Positions 7,314-16,923 of a stretch of 64,000 bases of DNA are shown here, piece by piece. The DNA is from Streptococcus sanguinis (GTDB lineage: Bacteria > Bacillota > Bacilli > Lactobacillales > Streptococcaceae), in NCBI RefSeq assembly GCF_001078705.1, contig NZ_CDMW01000001.1, positions 625,106 through 689,105 on the forward strand. The letters run 5' to 3'. Under the pieces are notes generated by a model. The model ran no database searches. It saw only the letters and a program-made list of their open reading frames with translations, and had not been told where the DNA came from. Every line of letters begins with the position of its first letter. Position 1 is the first letter of the stretch. The position numbers and the translations under genes are program-made.

Positions 7314-9047
7314 ATGACAGAAATGCTTAAAGGAATTGCAGCATCTGACGGTGTTGCCGTTGCTAAGGCATATCTATTAGTTCAACCGGATTTATCATTT
7401 GAGACTGTTTCAGTCGAAGATACGAATGCAGAAGAGGCTCGTTTGGATGCAGCTCTTGAAGCTTCACAGAACGAGCTTTCTGTTATCCGTGAGAAAGCAG
7501 TAGATAGCCTTGGTGAGGAAGCCGCTCAGGTATTTGACGCTCACTTAATGGTACTTGCTGACCCTGAAATGGTTGGGCAAATCAAAGAAACAATCCGTGC
7601 GAAAAAGACCAATGCAGAAGCTGGTCTGAAAGAAGTAACGGACATGTTTATCACTCTCTTTGAAAACATGGACGACAATCCATACATGCAGGAACGTGCG
7701 GCTGATATCCGCGACGTGACAAAACGTGTTCTTGCTAACCTTTTGGGCAAGAAGTTGCCAAACCCAGCGTCTATCAATGAAGAATCAGTTGTGATCGCTC
7801 ATGACTTGACTCCTTCTGATACAGCACAGCTGGATAAGAAATTTGTTAAAGCTTTTGTAACTAATATCGGCGGCCGGACAAGCCACTCTGCTATCATGGC
7901 ACGTACGCTTGAAATCGCAGCAGTATTGGGAACTAATAACATTACTGAGCTTGTAAAAGACGGCGATGTGATTGCAGCTAACGGTATCACTGGTGAAGTG
8001 ATTATCAACCCAACTGAAGAGCAAATCGCAGCATTTAAAGCAGCTGGCGAGGCTTATGCTAAGCAAAAAGCTGAATGGGAATTGCTTAAAGATGCTCAGA
8101 CTGTGACTGCAGATGGCAAGCACTTCGAATTGGCAGCCAATATCGGTACGCCAAAAGACGTTGAAGGTGTCAATGCTAACGGTGCAGAAGCAGTTGGTCT
8201 TTACCGGACTGAGTTCCTTTATATGGATTCTCAGGACTTCCCGACAGAAGATGAGCAGTATGAAGCATACAAGGCTGTGCTTGAAGGCATGAATGGAAAA
8301 CCAGTGGTTGTTCGTACAATGGACATCGGTGGAGATAAGGAACTTCCTTACTTCGATATGCCGTATGAAATGAACCCGTTCCTTGGTTTCCGTGCTTTGC
8401 GTATCTCTATCTCTGAAACTGGCGATGCGATGTTCCGTACACAAATCCGCGCCCTCTTGCGTGCATCTGTGCATGGACAATTGCGCATCATGTTCCCAAT
8501 GGTAGCTCTTCTGACAGAATTCCGCAAAGCTAAAGCAGTTTATGACGAAGAAAAAGCTAAGCTGCAGGCTGAAGGCGTTGCAGTAGCGGACAATATTCAA
8601 GTGGGTATCATGATTGAAATCCCAGCAGCAGCTATGTTGGCGGATCAATTTGCCAAGGAAGTAGATTTCTTCTCAATCGGTACCAACGACTTGATCCAGT
8701 ACACTATGGCAGCTGACCGGATGAATGAGCAAGTCTCTTACCTTTATCAACCTTACAACCCATCTATCCTGCGCTTGATCAACAATGTAATCAAGGCAGC
8801 TCATGCTGAAGGCAAGTGGGCAGGTATGTGTGGAGAAATGGCCGGCGACCAAACAGCGGTGCCATTGCTCGTAGGTATGGGATTGGATGAATTCTCTATG
8901 AGTGCGACTTCTGTTCTTCGGACTCGTAGCCTCATGAAGAAGCTGGATACGAAGAAGATGGAAGAACTGGCTCAGCGTGCACTGACTGAATGTGCAACGA
9001 TGGAAGAAGTTCTTGAGCTTGAAAAAGAATATCTGGACTTCGATTAA
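7314..9047 (+). CDS. ptsI: Phosphotransferase system enzyme I
   Basis: I chose the ATG at 7314 ([13 protein letters not shown]), which gives 577 residues, the usual length. An upstream in-frame extension would overlap ptsH and is unlikely. The phospho-accepting histidine is H191 in [12 protein letters not shown]. The C-terminal PEP-binding barrel shows [20 protein letters not shown] and GMCGEMAG. Known role: autophosphorylates from PEP and phosphorylates HPr in the cytoplasm. AGAAGGA inside the end of ptsH acts as ribosome binding site. A clear terminator follows. Confidence 0.98.
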   Translation: MTEMLKGIAASDGVAVAKAYLLVQPDLSFETVSVEDTNAEEARLDAALEASQNELSVIREKAVDSLGEEAAQVFDAHLMVLADPEMVGQIKETIRAKKTNAEAGLKEVTDMFITLFENMDDNPYMQERAADIRDVTKRVLANLLGKKLPNPASINEESVVIAHDLTPSDTAQLDKKFVKAFVTNIGGRTSHSAIMARTLEIAAVLGTNNITELVKDGDVIAANGITGEVIINPTEEQIAAFKAAGEAYAKQKAEWELLKDAQTVTADGKHFELAANIGTPKDVEGVNANGAEAVGLYRTEFLYMDSQDFPTEDEQYEAYKAVLEGMNGKPVVVRTMDIGGDKELPYFDMPYEMNPFLGFRALRISISETGDAMFRTQIRALLRASVHGQLRIMFPMVALLTEFRKAKAVYDEEKAKLQAEGVAVADNIQVGIMIEIPAAAMLADQFAKEVDFFSIGTNDLIQYTMAADRMNEQVSYLYQPYNPSILRLINNVIKAAHAEGKWAGMCGEMAGDQTAVPLLVGMGLDEFSMSATSVLRTRSLMKKLDTKKMEELAQRALTECATMEEVLELEKEYLDFD

Positions 9048-9065
9048 TCTGAAAAATGAAGATTA

Positions 9066-9094
9066 GATCAGGAAAATTTTCCTGGTCTTTTTTT
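9066..9094 (+). terminator. ptsHI terminator
   Basis: GATCAGGAAAA pairs with TTTTCCTGGTC (one G-U), followed by seven T. Confidence 0.9.
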
Positions 9095-9227
9095 GTTGTA
9101 GCCTTATAGTAAGAGGAAGCAAAAAGTGGGAACCAAAGAAAAAATAGCAAATAAGCAAGTAGAATATGAACAAACTAAGATTATCTATTTAATTTGTGAA
9201 AAAATTCCTTAAATTTACGAATTTTAG

Positions 9228-9255
9228 TTGAAATTTTCAGAAAATTTGGTAAAAT
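9228..9255 (+). promoter_or_regulatory. gapN promoter
   Basis: TTGAAA (9228-9233), 16 bp, TAAAAT (9250-9255); about 25 nt from the GTG start. Confidence 0.6.
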
Positions 9256-9284
9256 AATATTTAATAAAATTTTGGAGGGGACAC

Positions 9285-10709
9285 GTGACACAATATAAAA
9301 ACTATATAAATGGAGAGTGGAAAGTTTCTGAAAATGAAATTACCATCTCATCTCCTATCAACAATGAAACTTTAGGAACTGTTCCTGCTATGACTCAGGC
9401 AGAGGTAGACTATGCTATGGCGAGCGCTCGTGCGGCTTTGCCAGCTTGGAGAGCTCATTCAGCAGTTGAACGTGCAGCTTATTTGCATAAGGTTGCGGAT
9501 ATTTTGGAGCGTGATCAGGAGAAGATTGGTGAAATCCTTGCAAAAGAAGTTGCCAAGGGGATCAAAGCGGCAGTCGGAGAGGTAGTCCGGACAGCAGACT
9601 TGATTCGCTATGCGGCTGAAGAGGGGATTCGTATCCACGGTCAGGTTATGGAAGGCGGTGGCTTTGAAGCTGCCAGCAAGAAAAAATTGGCTGTGGTCCG
9701 TCGTGAGCCTGTAGGAGTTGTATTGGCTATTGCGCCATTCAACTATCCAGTTAATCTGTCAGCTTCGAAAATTGCTCCTGCCCTTATCGGTGGAAATGTC
9801 GTGATGTTTAAGCCACCTACTCAAGGTTCAATCTCTGGTCTGCTCTTGGCCCAGGCTTTTGCTGAGGCAGGTCTGCCTGCTGGTGTTTTCAATACCATCA
9901 CTGGCCGCGGTTCAGAAATCGGGGACTACATCATTGAGCATAAGGAAGTAAACTACATTAACTTTACCGGCTCCACTCCAATCGGTGAACGCATCGGTAA
10001 GTTGGCTGGTATGCGTCCAATTATGCTTGAATTGGGTGGTAAGGATGCTGCAGTTGTGCTGGAAGATGCCGACTTGGAGCATGCGGCTAAGCAGATTGTT
10101 GGCGGGGCATACAGTTATTCCGGTCAGCGCTGTACCGCTATTAAACGTGTCATTGTCATGGAGAGCGTGGCAGATAAATTAGCGGCGTTGATTAAGGCAG
10201 AGGTAGAGAAACTGACGGTTGGTAATCCCTTTGATAATGCGGATATCACACCAGTCATTGATCATGCATCAGCAGATTTCATCTGGGGCTTGATTGAAGA
10301 TGCTCAAGAAAAGGGAGCGTCAGCCTTGACAGAAATCAAACGTGAAGCAAATCTCATCTGGCCTGCCTTGTTTGACCATGTGACACTGGATATGAAATTA
10401 GCTTGGGAAGAGCCGTTTGGTCCTGTTCTTCCGATTATTCGTGTGACTTCCGTTGAAGAGGCTATCCAAATCTGTAACCAGTCAGAATTTGGTCTTCAAT
10501 CTTCAGTCTTTACAAATGATTTCCCGAAAGCATTTGAAATTGCTGAAAAACTGGAAGTGGGTACTGTACATATCAATAATAAGACCCAACGTGGTCCAGA
10601 TAACTTCCCATTCCTTGGTGTTAAGGGATCTGGAGCCGGAGTGCAAGGGATTCGTTACAGTATCGAAGCGATGACACAAGTGAAATCCATCGTGTTTGAT
10701 GTGAAATAA
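9285..10709 (+). CDS. gapN: NADP-dependent non-phosphorylating glyceraldehyde-3-phosphate dehydrogenase
   Basis: A 474-residue aldehyde dehydrogenase-superfamily protein starting at GTG, set by GGAGGGG five bases upstream. It shows the catalytic Cys in GQRCTAIKRV, the general-base Glu in MLELGGKD, and the nucleotide-binding segment NFTGSTPIGERIG. Known role: oxidises glyceraldehyde-3-phosphate straight to 3-phosphoglycerate with NADP, giving NADPH; streptococci lack a full oxidative pentose pathway and depend on it. Monocistronic, with its own promoter and terminator. Confidence 0.95.
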   Translation: MTQYKNYINGEWKVSENEITISSPINNETLGTVPAMTQAEVDYAMASARAALPAWRAHSAVERAAYLHKVADILERDQEKIGEILAKEVAKGIKAAVGEVVRTADLIRYAAEEGIRIHGQVMEGGGFEAASKKKLAVVRREPVGVVLAIAPFNYPVNLSASKIAPALIGGNVVMFKPPTQGSISGLLLAQAFAEAGLPAGVFNTITGRGSEIGDYIIEHKEVNYINFTGSTPIGERIGKLAGMRPIMLELGGKDAAVVLEDADLEHAAKQIVGGAYSYSGQRCTAIKRVIVMESVADKLAALIKAEVEKLTVGNPFDNADITPVIDHASADFIWGLIEDAQEKGASALTEIKREANLIWPALFDHVTLDMKLAWEEPFGPVLPIIRVTSVEEAIQICNQSEFGLQSSVFTNDFPKAFEIAEKLEVGTVHINNKTQRGPDNFPFLGVKGSGAGVQGIRYSIEAMTQVKSIVFDVK

Positions 10710-10713
10710 TGAG

Positions 10714-10739
10714 AAAGGCGGCTTTGTGCGGCCTTTTTT
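10714..10739 (+). terminator. gapN terminator
   Basis: AAAGGC ... GCCTTT with a G/C-rich loop, then T-run. Confidence 0.75.
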
Positions 10740-10830
10740 CTTACCTTGATGAACTTGTAAATTTAACAAAATTACCGCATAATTTGAAAAGAACCAACTA
10801 TTTATATGTTTAATTGCTTATTATTTTAAA

Positions 10831-10874
10831 ATGTAAATTTACATATTGGTCTATATCTTTATGAAAATTTTCAT
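10831..10874. promoter_or_regulatory. Pair of matched 14-bp palindromes
   Basis: ATGTAAATTTACAT (10831-10844) and ATGAAAATTTTCAT (10861-10874) are both perfect palindromes of the form ATGNAAATTTNCAT, 30 bp apart. They lie in the gapN-glgB gap, about 150 bp before the glgB -35. No regulator is assigned. Confidence 0.55.
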
Positions 10875-10924
10875 CTTTTCCTTGTCTGGAGTAGGTGCCA
10901 TATTTAGAGAAAAAGGAATGAAAA

Positions 10925-10996
10925 ATGATTAAGGGATACAAAATGCAGTGTTTTCTCTCTCATTTATTACTAATTTCAGCTAATGTTCGGTTTTAG
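10925..10996 (+). CDS. Possible 23-residue peptide gene
   Basis: A 23-codon frame (MIKGYKMQCFL..., hydrophobic middle) follows AAAAGGAATG by a few bases. No good promoter was found. Composition would allow a short membrane or secreted peptide. It may be chance; otherwise the 10740-11026 stretch holds only the two palindromes. Confidence 0.2.
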   Translation: MIKGYKMQCFLSHLLLISANVRF

Positions 10997-11026
10997 TAAT
11001 TTTCCGTAAGGATATTTGAAATTTAC

Positions 11027-11055
11027 TTGAAAAAGAGATAAAAATAATGTAGAAT
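11027..11055 (+). promoter_or_regulatory. glg operon promoter
   Basis: TTGAAA (11027-11032), 17 bp, TAGAAT (11050-11055). Predicted start near 11062. Confidence 0.8.
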
Positions 11056-11062
11056 AGTATTA

Positions 11063-11078
11063 TAGAAAACGCTTACAA
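11063..11078 (+). promoter_or_regulatory. Catabolite-responsive element (cre) at the glg start site
   Basis: TAGAAAACGCTTACAA matches the cre consensus in reverse orientation (WTGWWWNCGYTTNCAW) at 15 of 16 positions and covers the predicted +1 to +16. CcpA bound here should repress glgBCDAP when sugar is plentiful. Confidence 0.75.
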
Positions 11079-11094
11079 ATAGAAAGGTGATCGC

Positions 11095-13005
11095 ATGGAT
11101 AAGAACGAAGCATTAAGAACCTTTACAACAGGTGAAAACTTTCATTTACAGCATTATCTAGGGGCGCATCAGGATGAACTGGACGGCAAGTCTGGCTATT
11201 CTTTCCGCGTTTGGGCGCCTAATGCTCAGAGTGTCCATTTGATTGGAGATTTCACCAATTGGTATGAAGAGCAGATCCCTATGGTCCGAAATGAAGCGGG
11301 CGTTTGGGAAGTCTTCACAGAACTGCCTAAGGAAGGAGATATTTACAAGTACAATATCAAGCGCAGCAGTGGTCAGGAAATTTTGAAAATTGATCCGCTG
11401 GCTATCTATATGGAAGAGCGTCCAGGCACGGGAGCAGTTATCCGCACTATTCCTGAGAAGAAGTGGAAAGACGGTCTTTGGCTGGCACGCCGGAAACGCT
11501 GGGGCTTCTTCTCTCGGCCAGTCAATATCTATGAAGTGCATGCCGGCTCGTGGAAACGCAATGAAGACGGCAGTCCTTATAGCTTTGCCCAGTTAAAAGA
11601 AGACTTGATTCCTTATCTGGTGGAAATGAACTACACACATGTGGAATTCATGCCGCTTATGGCTCATCCGCTGGGACTTAGCTGGGGCTATCAGCTTATG
11701 GGCTACTTCGCCTTTGAGCATACCTATGGCACACCTGAGGAATTTCAGGATTTTGTCGAAGAATGTCACTTGAACAATATCGGTGTCATTGTGGACTGGG
11801 TACCAGGTCATTTCACTATTAATGATGATGCTCTGGCCTACTATGATGGGACACCGACTTTTGAGTATCAGGATCACGACCGGGCTCATAACTATGGCTG
11901 GGGTGCTCTCAACTTTGATTTGGGCAAGAATCAAGTTCAGTCCTTCTTGATTTCCAGTATAAAATTCTGGATTGATTTCTATCATCTGGACGGGATTCGG
12001 GTTGATGCTGTCAGCAATATGCTCTATCTAGACTATGACAGCGGCCCATGGCAGCCAAATAAAGATGGCGGCAATCGTAACTATGAGGGCTATTACTTCC
12101 TGCAACGCCTCAATACGGTTATCAAATTAGCTCATCCTGATGTTATGATGATTGCAGAGGAAAGCTCCTCAGAGACCAAGATTACTGGTATGAGAGAGCT
12201 GGGTGGTCTTGGATTTGACTACAAGTGGAATATGGGCTGGATGAATGATATCCTTCGCTTCTACGAGGAAGATCCGATTTATCGTAAGTACGATTTTAAT
12301 CTAGTGACCTTCAGCTTTATGTACGCTTTCTCTGAAAACTTCCTCCTGCCATTCTCGCATGATGAAGTGGTTCATGGCAAGAAGAGTCTTATGCACAAGA
12401 TGTGGGGTGACCGTTACAATCAATTTGCAGGGCTCCGCAACTTGCTGACCTACCAAATCTGCCATCCGGGCAAGAAATTGCTCTTTATGGGCTCAGAATT
12501 TGGTCAGTTCCTAGAATGGAAGTCAGAAGAGCAGCTAGAATGGTCTAATTTGGACGATCAGATGAACAAGAAGATGCAGGGCTTTACTGCTACACTCAAT
12601 GCCTTCTATAAAGACAATCGTCCGCTTTGGGAAATTGATCTGAGCTACGATGGTATCGAAATCATTGATGCGGATAATACCGATCAAAGCGTTCTCTCCT
12701 TTATCCGTAAGACGGAAAAAGGAGATATGTTAGTTTGTGTATTCAATATGGCGCCGGTAGAGCGGAAGAACTTTACCATTGGTGTTCCAGTGGAAGCCAT
12801 TTATGAAGAAGTATGGAACACTGAATTAGAAGAATGGGGAGGTGTTTGGAAGGAACATAACGAAACAGTTCAGTCTCAAGAAGGACTTTGGAAAGATTAT
12901 CCACAGACCTTGACCTTTACGTTGCCAGCTCTTGGAGCCAGCATCTGGAAGATCAAGCGTCGGATTGCTCGAAAAAATGTTAAAAAAGATTCCACAAAGG
13001 AGTAA
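11095..13005 (+). CDS. glgB: 1,4-alpha-glucan branching enzyme
   Basis: A 636-residue GH13 enzyme with an N-terminal CBM48 module ([19 protein letters not shown], about residues 35-125), the GH13 barrel and a C-terminal beta domain. The catalytic Asp304 lies in [12 protein letters not shown], the acid Glu355 in MMIAEESS, and FSHDEVVHG is also present. Known role: cuts alpha-1,4 chains and makes alpha-1,6 branches in glycogen. The N-terminus is the short form, lacking the extra N1 domain. The basic tail ([15 protein letters not shown]) is unusual. First gene of the operon, with AGAAAGGTGA before the ATG; glgC follows after 6 bases. Confidence 0.97.
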   Translation: MDKNEALRTFTTGENFHLQHYLGAHQDELDGKSGYSFRVWAPNAQSVHLIGDFTNWYEEQIPMVRNEAGVWEVFTELPKEGDIYKYNIKRSSGQEILKIDPLAIYMEERPGTGAVIRTIPEKKWKDGLWLARRKRWGFFSRPVNIYEVHAGSWKRNEDGSPYSFAQLKEDLIPYLVEMNYTHVEFMPLMAHPLGLSWGYQLMGYFAFEHTYGTPEEFQDFVEECHLNNIGVIVDWVPGHFTINDDALAYYDGTPTFEYQDHDRAHNYGWGALNFDLGKNQVQSFLISSIKFWIDFYHLDGIRVDAVSNMLYLDYDSGPWQPNKDGGNRNYEGYYFLQRLNTVIKLAHPDVMMIAEESSSETKITGMRELGGLGFDYKWNMGWMNDILRFYEEDPIYRKYDFNLVTFSFMYAFSENFLLPFSHDEVVHGKKSLMHKMWGDRYNQFAGLRNLLTYQICHPGKKLLFMGSEFGQFLEWKSEEQLEWSNLDDQMNKKMQGFTATLNAFYKDNRPLWEIDLSYDGIEIIDADNTDQSVLSFIRKTEKGDMLVCVFNMAPVERKNFTIGVPVEAIYEEVWNTELEEWGGVWKEHNETVQSQEGLWKDYPQTLTFTLPALGASIWKIKRRIARKNVKKDSTKE

Positions 13006-13011
13006 TAGTCT

Positions 13012-14154
13012 ATGAAGAATGAAATGCTAGCTTTGATTCTTGCCGGCGGGCAAGGAACTCGTCTTGGAAAGCTCACACAGAGTATCGCAAAACCTGCGGT
13101 ACAGTTTGGCGGCCGCTATCGTATTATTGACTTCGCCTTGTCTAACTGTGCCAACTCCGGTATTCACAATGTCGGTGTCATTACTCAATACCAACCACTA
13201 GCTCTGAACAGTCATATCGGAAATGGTTCTAGCTGGGGTCTCGATGGTATAAACTCAGGCGTGTCCATTCTTCAGCCTTATTCTGCGAGCGAAGGAAATC
13301 GTTGGTTTGAAGGTACCAGCCATGCGATTTATCAAAATATCGACTATATCGACAGCATCAATCCTGAGTATGTCCTGATTTTGTCTGGGGACCATATCTA
13401 CAAGATGGACTATGATGACATGCTTCAGTCTCACAAGGACAACAATGCCAGCTTGACAGTTGCCGTTCTGGATGTGCCTCTCAAAGAAGCCAGCCGTTTT
13501 GGTATCATGAATACAGATGCTAATAATCGGATTGTTGAATTTGAAGAAAAACCAGAAAATCCTAAGTCCACCAAGGCTTCTATGGGGATTTATATCTTTG
13601 ACTGGCAGCGTCTGCGCAATATGCTGGTAGCTGCTGAGAAGAGCAATGTGGATATGTCTGACTTTGGTAAGAATGTTATCCCTAACTACCTTGAATCTGG
13701 CGAAAGCGTTTATGCTTATGATTTTGAAGGCTATTGGAAAGACGTTGGTACAGTAGAGTCTCTCTGGGAAGCCAACATGGAATACATCAGCCCAGAAAAT
13801 GCTCTGGACAGCCGCAATCGTCGCTGGAAGATTTATTCTCGCAACTTGATTTCTCCGCCAAACTTCATCAGTGAAAATTCACATGTAGAAGATTCGCTGG
13901 TCGTTGATGGATGTTTCGTTGACGGTACAGTAAAACACTCTATTCTTTCTACTGGTGCTCAAGTCAAAAAGGGTGCAGTCATTGAAGACTCTGTCATCAT
14001 GAGTGGAGCTGTTATTGGCAAAGACGTTAAGATTAAGCGGGCCATTATCGGCGAAGGTGCAATCATCTCTGATGGTGTAGAGATTGATGGTACAGAGGAA
14101 GTATATGTTGTCGGATACAACGAGAAAGTGGGGGTACCAAAAGATGAAGATTGA
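13012..14154 (+). CDS. glgC: Glucose-1-phosphate adenylyltransferase, catalytic subunit
   Basis: A 380-residue nucleotidyltransferase with the N-terminal signature [13 protein letters not shown] and later GDHIYKMDY and FEEKPENP, then a left-handed beta-helix of hexapeptide repeats at the C-terminus. Known role: makes ADP-glucose from ATP and glucose-1-phosphate, the committed step of glycogen synthesis. It pairs with GlgD, encoded immediately downstream with an 11-base overlap. In firmicutes the GlgC/GlgD complex is the active form. Confidence 0.97.
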   Translation: MKNEMLALILAGGQGTRLGKLTQSIAKPAVQFGGRYRIIDFALSNCANSGIHNVGVITQYQPLALNSHIGNGSSWGLDGINSGVSILQPYSASEGNRWFEGTSHAIYQNIDYIDSINPEYVLILSGDHIYKMDYDDMLQSHKDNNASLTVAVLDVPLKEASRFGIMNTDANNRIVEFEEKPENPKSTKASMGIYIFDWQRLRNMLVAAEKSNVDMSDFGKNVIPNYLESGESVYAYDFEGYWKDVGTVESLWEANMEYISPENALDSRNRRWKIYSRNLISPPNFISENSHVEDSLVVDGCFVDGTVKHSILSTGAQVKKGAVIEDSVIMSGAVIGKDVKIKRAIIGEGAIISDGVEIDGTEEVYVVGYNEKVGVPKDED

Positions 14155-15283
14155 TAAATATTCAGCAATTTTAGGAAACACAGTCGGCTTCCATGATATG
14201 TCAACTTTGACAGATCATCGTCCAGTAGCCAGCTTGCCATTCGGTGGGAAATACCGTTTGATTGACTTCCCGCTTTCAAGTCTTGCCAATGCTGGTATCC
14301 GCAGTGTCTTTGGTATCTTCCAACAGGACAATATCAGCTCTGTCTTTGACCATATTCGTTCTGGTCGTGAGTGGGGTCTGTCTACTTTGCTTAGCCACTA
14401 TTACTTGGGAATCTACAATACCCGTGTAGAAAGCTCTACAGTCGGTGAGGAATACTATAAGCAGCTTTTGACCTACCTGAAACGTTCTGGTTCCAACCAA
14501 ACGGTCGCTCTTAACTGCGATGTCTTGGTTAACATTGACCTCAATCAAGTTTTCCATTTGCACAATACAACAGAGCAGCCGATTACAGTTGTCTACAAGA
14601 AATTGCATAAGGAAAATATTTCGGATGTGAACGCTGTTCTAGATATTGACGAAACTGACCATGTCAGAGGTCATAAACTTTTTGATGGTCGAGAAGATGC
14701 TGAGCTCTTCAATATGTCTACAGACATTTTTGTGGTAGATACTCCTTGGCTGATTGAAAAGCTGGAAGAAGAAGCTAAGAAAGAGCATCCGCAAAAACTT
14801 CGCTATGTCCTGCGTGATTTAGCGACTCAGGAAGGGGCCTTTGCCTACGAATATACAGGCTATCTGGCGAATATCTATTCTGTAGAGACCTACTATAGAT
14901 CTAACATCGATATGCTTGAAAGCAAAAAATTCTACTCTCTCTTCAGTCCTAACCAAAAGATTTACACAAAGGTTAAGAATGAAGAGCCAACTTACTATGC
15001 TGAGTCTTCAAAAGTATCTCGCTCCCAGTTTGCGTCAGGAAGCATTGTGGAAGGTGAGGTCATCAATTCTGTGATTTCGCGGAATACCAAGATTAAGACT
15101 GGAAGCAGTGTTAAACACAGTGTTCTCTTCCCTCGAGTGAAGGTTGGGGAAAAAGCAACTGTCGAGTACGCGATTGTGGACAAGGGTGTTGAAATTGGCG
15201 AAGGAGTGGTGATTCGCGGAACTGCAGAAGACCCAATCGTAGTCAAGAAGAGCCAAAAAGTTACAGAGGACATAATTCGATGA
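14144..15283 (+). CDS. glgD: GlgD subunit of ADP-glucose pyrophosphorylase
   Basis: 379 residues from the ATG at 14144 ([15 protein letters not shown]), which overlaps glgC by 11 bases; a start 60 bases upstream is in frame but would lie deep in glgC, and GTGGGGG precedes the chosen ATG. It is homologous to GlgC ([22 protein letters not shown]) but lacks the GGxGTRL loop needed for catalysis. Known role in firmicutes: non-catalytic partner that activates GlgC. It overlaps glgA by four bases (ATGA). Confidence 0.95.
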   Translation: MKIDKYSAILGNTVGFHDMSTLTDHRPVASLPFGGKYRLIDFPLSSLANAGIRSVFGIFQQDNISSVFDHIRSGREWGLSTLLSHYYLGIYNTRVESSTVGEEYYKQLLTYLKRSGSNQTVALNCDVLVNIDLNQVFHLHNTTEQPITVVYKKLHKENISDVNAVLDIDETDHVRGHKLFDGREDAELFNMSTDIFVVDTPWLIEKLEEEAKKEHPQKLRYVLRDLATQEGAFAYEYTGYLANIYSVETYYRSNIDMLESKKFYSLFSPNQKIYTKVKNEEPTYYAESSKVSRSQFASGSIVEGEVINSVISRNTKIKTGSSVKHSVLFPRVKVGEKATVEYAIVDKGVEIGEGVVIRGTAEDPIVVKKSQKVTEDIIR

Positions 15284-16710
15284 AGATTTTATTTGCAGCA
15301 GCAGAAGGAGCCCCATTTTCTAAGACAGGTGGTTTGGGAGACGTTATCGGCGCTCTCCCCAAATCACTGGTCAAGGCTGGCCATGAAGTTGGTGTTATTC
15401 TGCCTTACTATGACATGACCCATGCCAAATTTGGCGACCAAGTGGAAGACCTTTTCTACTTTGAAGTCAGTGTTGGCTGGCGTCGCCAGTACGTTGGAGT
15501 CAAGCGACTGGTCTTGAATGGTGTCTCCTTCTATTTTATTGACAATCAGCATTATTTCTTCCGCGGCCATGTTTACGGGGATTTTGATGATGGTGAGCGG
15601 TTTGCTTACTTCCAGTTAGCAGCGGTTGAGCTGATGGAGCGGATTGATTTCATTCCAGATGTTCTGCATGTTCACGATTATCATACAGCTATGATTCCTT
15701 TCTTGGTTAAGGAAAAATACCATTGGATTCAAGCATATCAGAATATCAAGACTGTCTTGACTATCCATAATCTGGAGTTCCAAGGTCAATTCCCGGACAG
15801 CATGCTTTGGGAACTGTTTGGAGTGGGCTATGAGCGCTATGCAGACGGAACCCTGCGTTGGAATGACTGTCTCAACTGGATGAAGGCTGGTATTCTCTAT
15901 GCGGATCGAGTGACGACTGTATCACCAAGCTATGCAGGTGAAATCCGGACACCAGAATTTGGCTGCAATTTGGATCAAATCTTGCGGATGGAGTCTGGTA
16001 AGTTGGTCGGAATTGTCAACGGTATAGATACAGATATCTATAACCCAGAAACGGATCCGCTCTTAGCTCATCACTTTGACAAATCTGACTTATCTGGTAA
16101 ACTAGAAAACAAGCGAGCTTTGCAAGAGCGAGTTGGTCTGCCTGTGCGTGACGATGTGCCAGTAGTTGGGATTGTTTCCCGCCTGACCCGTCAGAAAGGC
16201 TTTGACCTGGTAGTGGAAGAGCTGCACAATCTCCTCCAGGAAGATGTGCAGATTATCCTCTTGGGAACAGGGGATCCAGCTTTTGAACAGGCTTTCGCTT
16301 GGTTTGGTCATGCCTATCCTGATAAGCTTTCAGCCAACATCCTCTTTGATGTGACCTTGGCTCAGGAGATTTATGCTGCCAGCGATATTTTCCTCATGCC
16401 AAGCCGCTTCGAGCCTTGTGGCTTGTCACAAATGATGGCTATGCGCTACGGAACCTTACCTTTGGTGCATGAAGTGGGCGGTCTGCGTGATACCGTCGAG
16501 CCTTACAATGTCTATACAGGACAGGGAACTGGCTTTAGCTTCAATAACTTTTCTGGCTACTGGCTGACTTGGACCTTCAAGGAGGCACTCAAGCTCTATG
16601 CCGATGACAAGGAAGCTTGGAAATCTTTGCAAGAGCGGGCCATGGAGAGAGACTTCTCTTGGGATACAGCCAGCAAGGCATACAGTGATTTATATCAATC
16701 ACTCCTATAA
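15280..16710 (+). CDS. glgA: Glycogen synthase (ADP-glucose)
   Basis: A 476-residue GT5 enzyme. The N-terminal ADP-glucose loop KTGGLGDV (from residue 15), the HVHDYHTA segment and the C-terminal [17 protein letters not shown] with its active-site Glu are all present. Known role: extends alpha-1,4 glucan chains using ADP-glucose. Translationally coupled to glgD by the ATGA overlap. A 213-bp gap with a hairpin separates it from glgP. Confidence 0.97.
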   Translation: MKILFAAAEGAPFSKTGGLGDVIGALPKSLVKAGHEVGVILPYYDMTHAKFGDQVEDLFYFEVSVGWRRQYVGVKRLVLNGVSFYFIDNQHYFFRGHVYGDFDDGERFAYFQLAAVELMERIDFIPDVLHVHDYHTAMIPFLVKEKYHWIQAYQNIKTVLTIHNLEFQGQFPDSMLWELFGVGYERYADGTLRWNDCLNWMKAGILYADRVTTVSPSYAGEIRTPEFGCNLDQILRMESGKLVGIVNGIDTDIYNPETDPLLAHHFDKSDLSGKLENKRALQERVGLPVRDDVPVVGIVSRLTRQKGFDLVVEELHNLLQEDVQIILLGTGDPAFEQAFAWFGHAYPDKLSANILFDVTLAQEIYAASDIFLMPSRFEPCGLSQMMAMRYGTLPLVHEVGGLRDTVEPYNVYTGQGTGFSFNNFSGYWLTWTFKEALKLYADDKEAWKSLQERAMERDFSWDTASKAYSDLYQSLL

Positions 16711-16735
16711 CATTTACTTTGGAATCAGTATAAAC

Positions 16736-16770
16736 AAATCCTCTCTTGCCCATGGGACAAGGGAGGATTT
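16736..16770 (+). other. 13-bp hairpin between glgA and glgP
   Basis: AAATCCTCTCTTG and CAAGGGAGGATTT pair with one G-U around a 9-base loop. The following CCGTGAGAAT is not T-rich, so this is not a classic terminator; mRNA processing or protection is more likely. Confidence 0.65.
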
Positions 16771-16923
16771 CCGTGAGAATTACATTTTTATATATTATCA
16801 TACTGTATTGGAGCCCTGTTTTTAGCTTGTGGCTGAAGTGAGCGATTCCCATCTTGATTGAAAAAAGTATTTCTACGTTTAAATCTGCTTCCCGCTATTA
16901 AGAAAGGGAGATAACCATCCACT

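Noticed and set aside
7785-8648. Long open frame on the minus strand inside ptsI
   Set aside because: It is fully antisense to ptsI, Cys/His/Phe-rich with no domain and no ribosome binding site; a shadow of the codon pattern.
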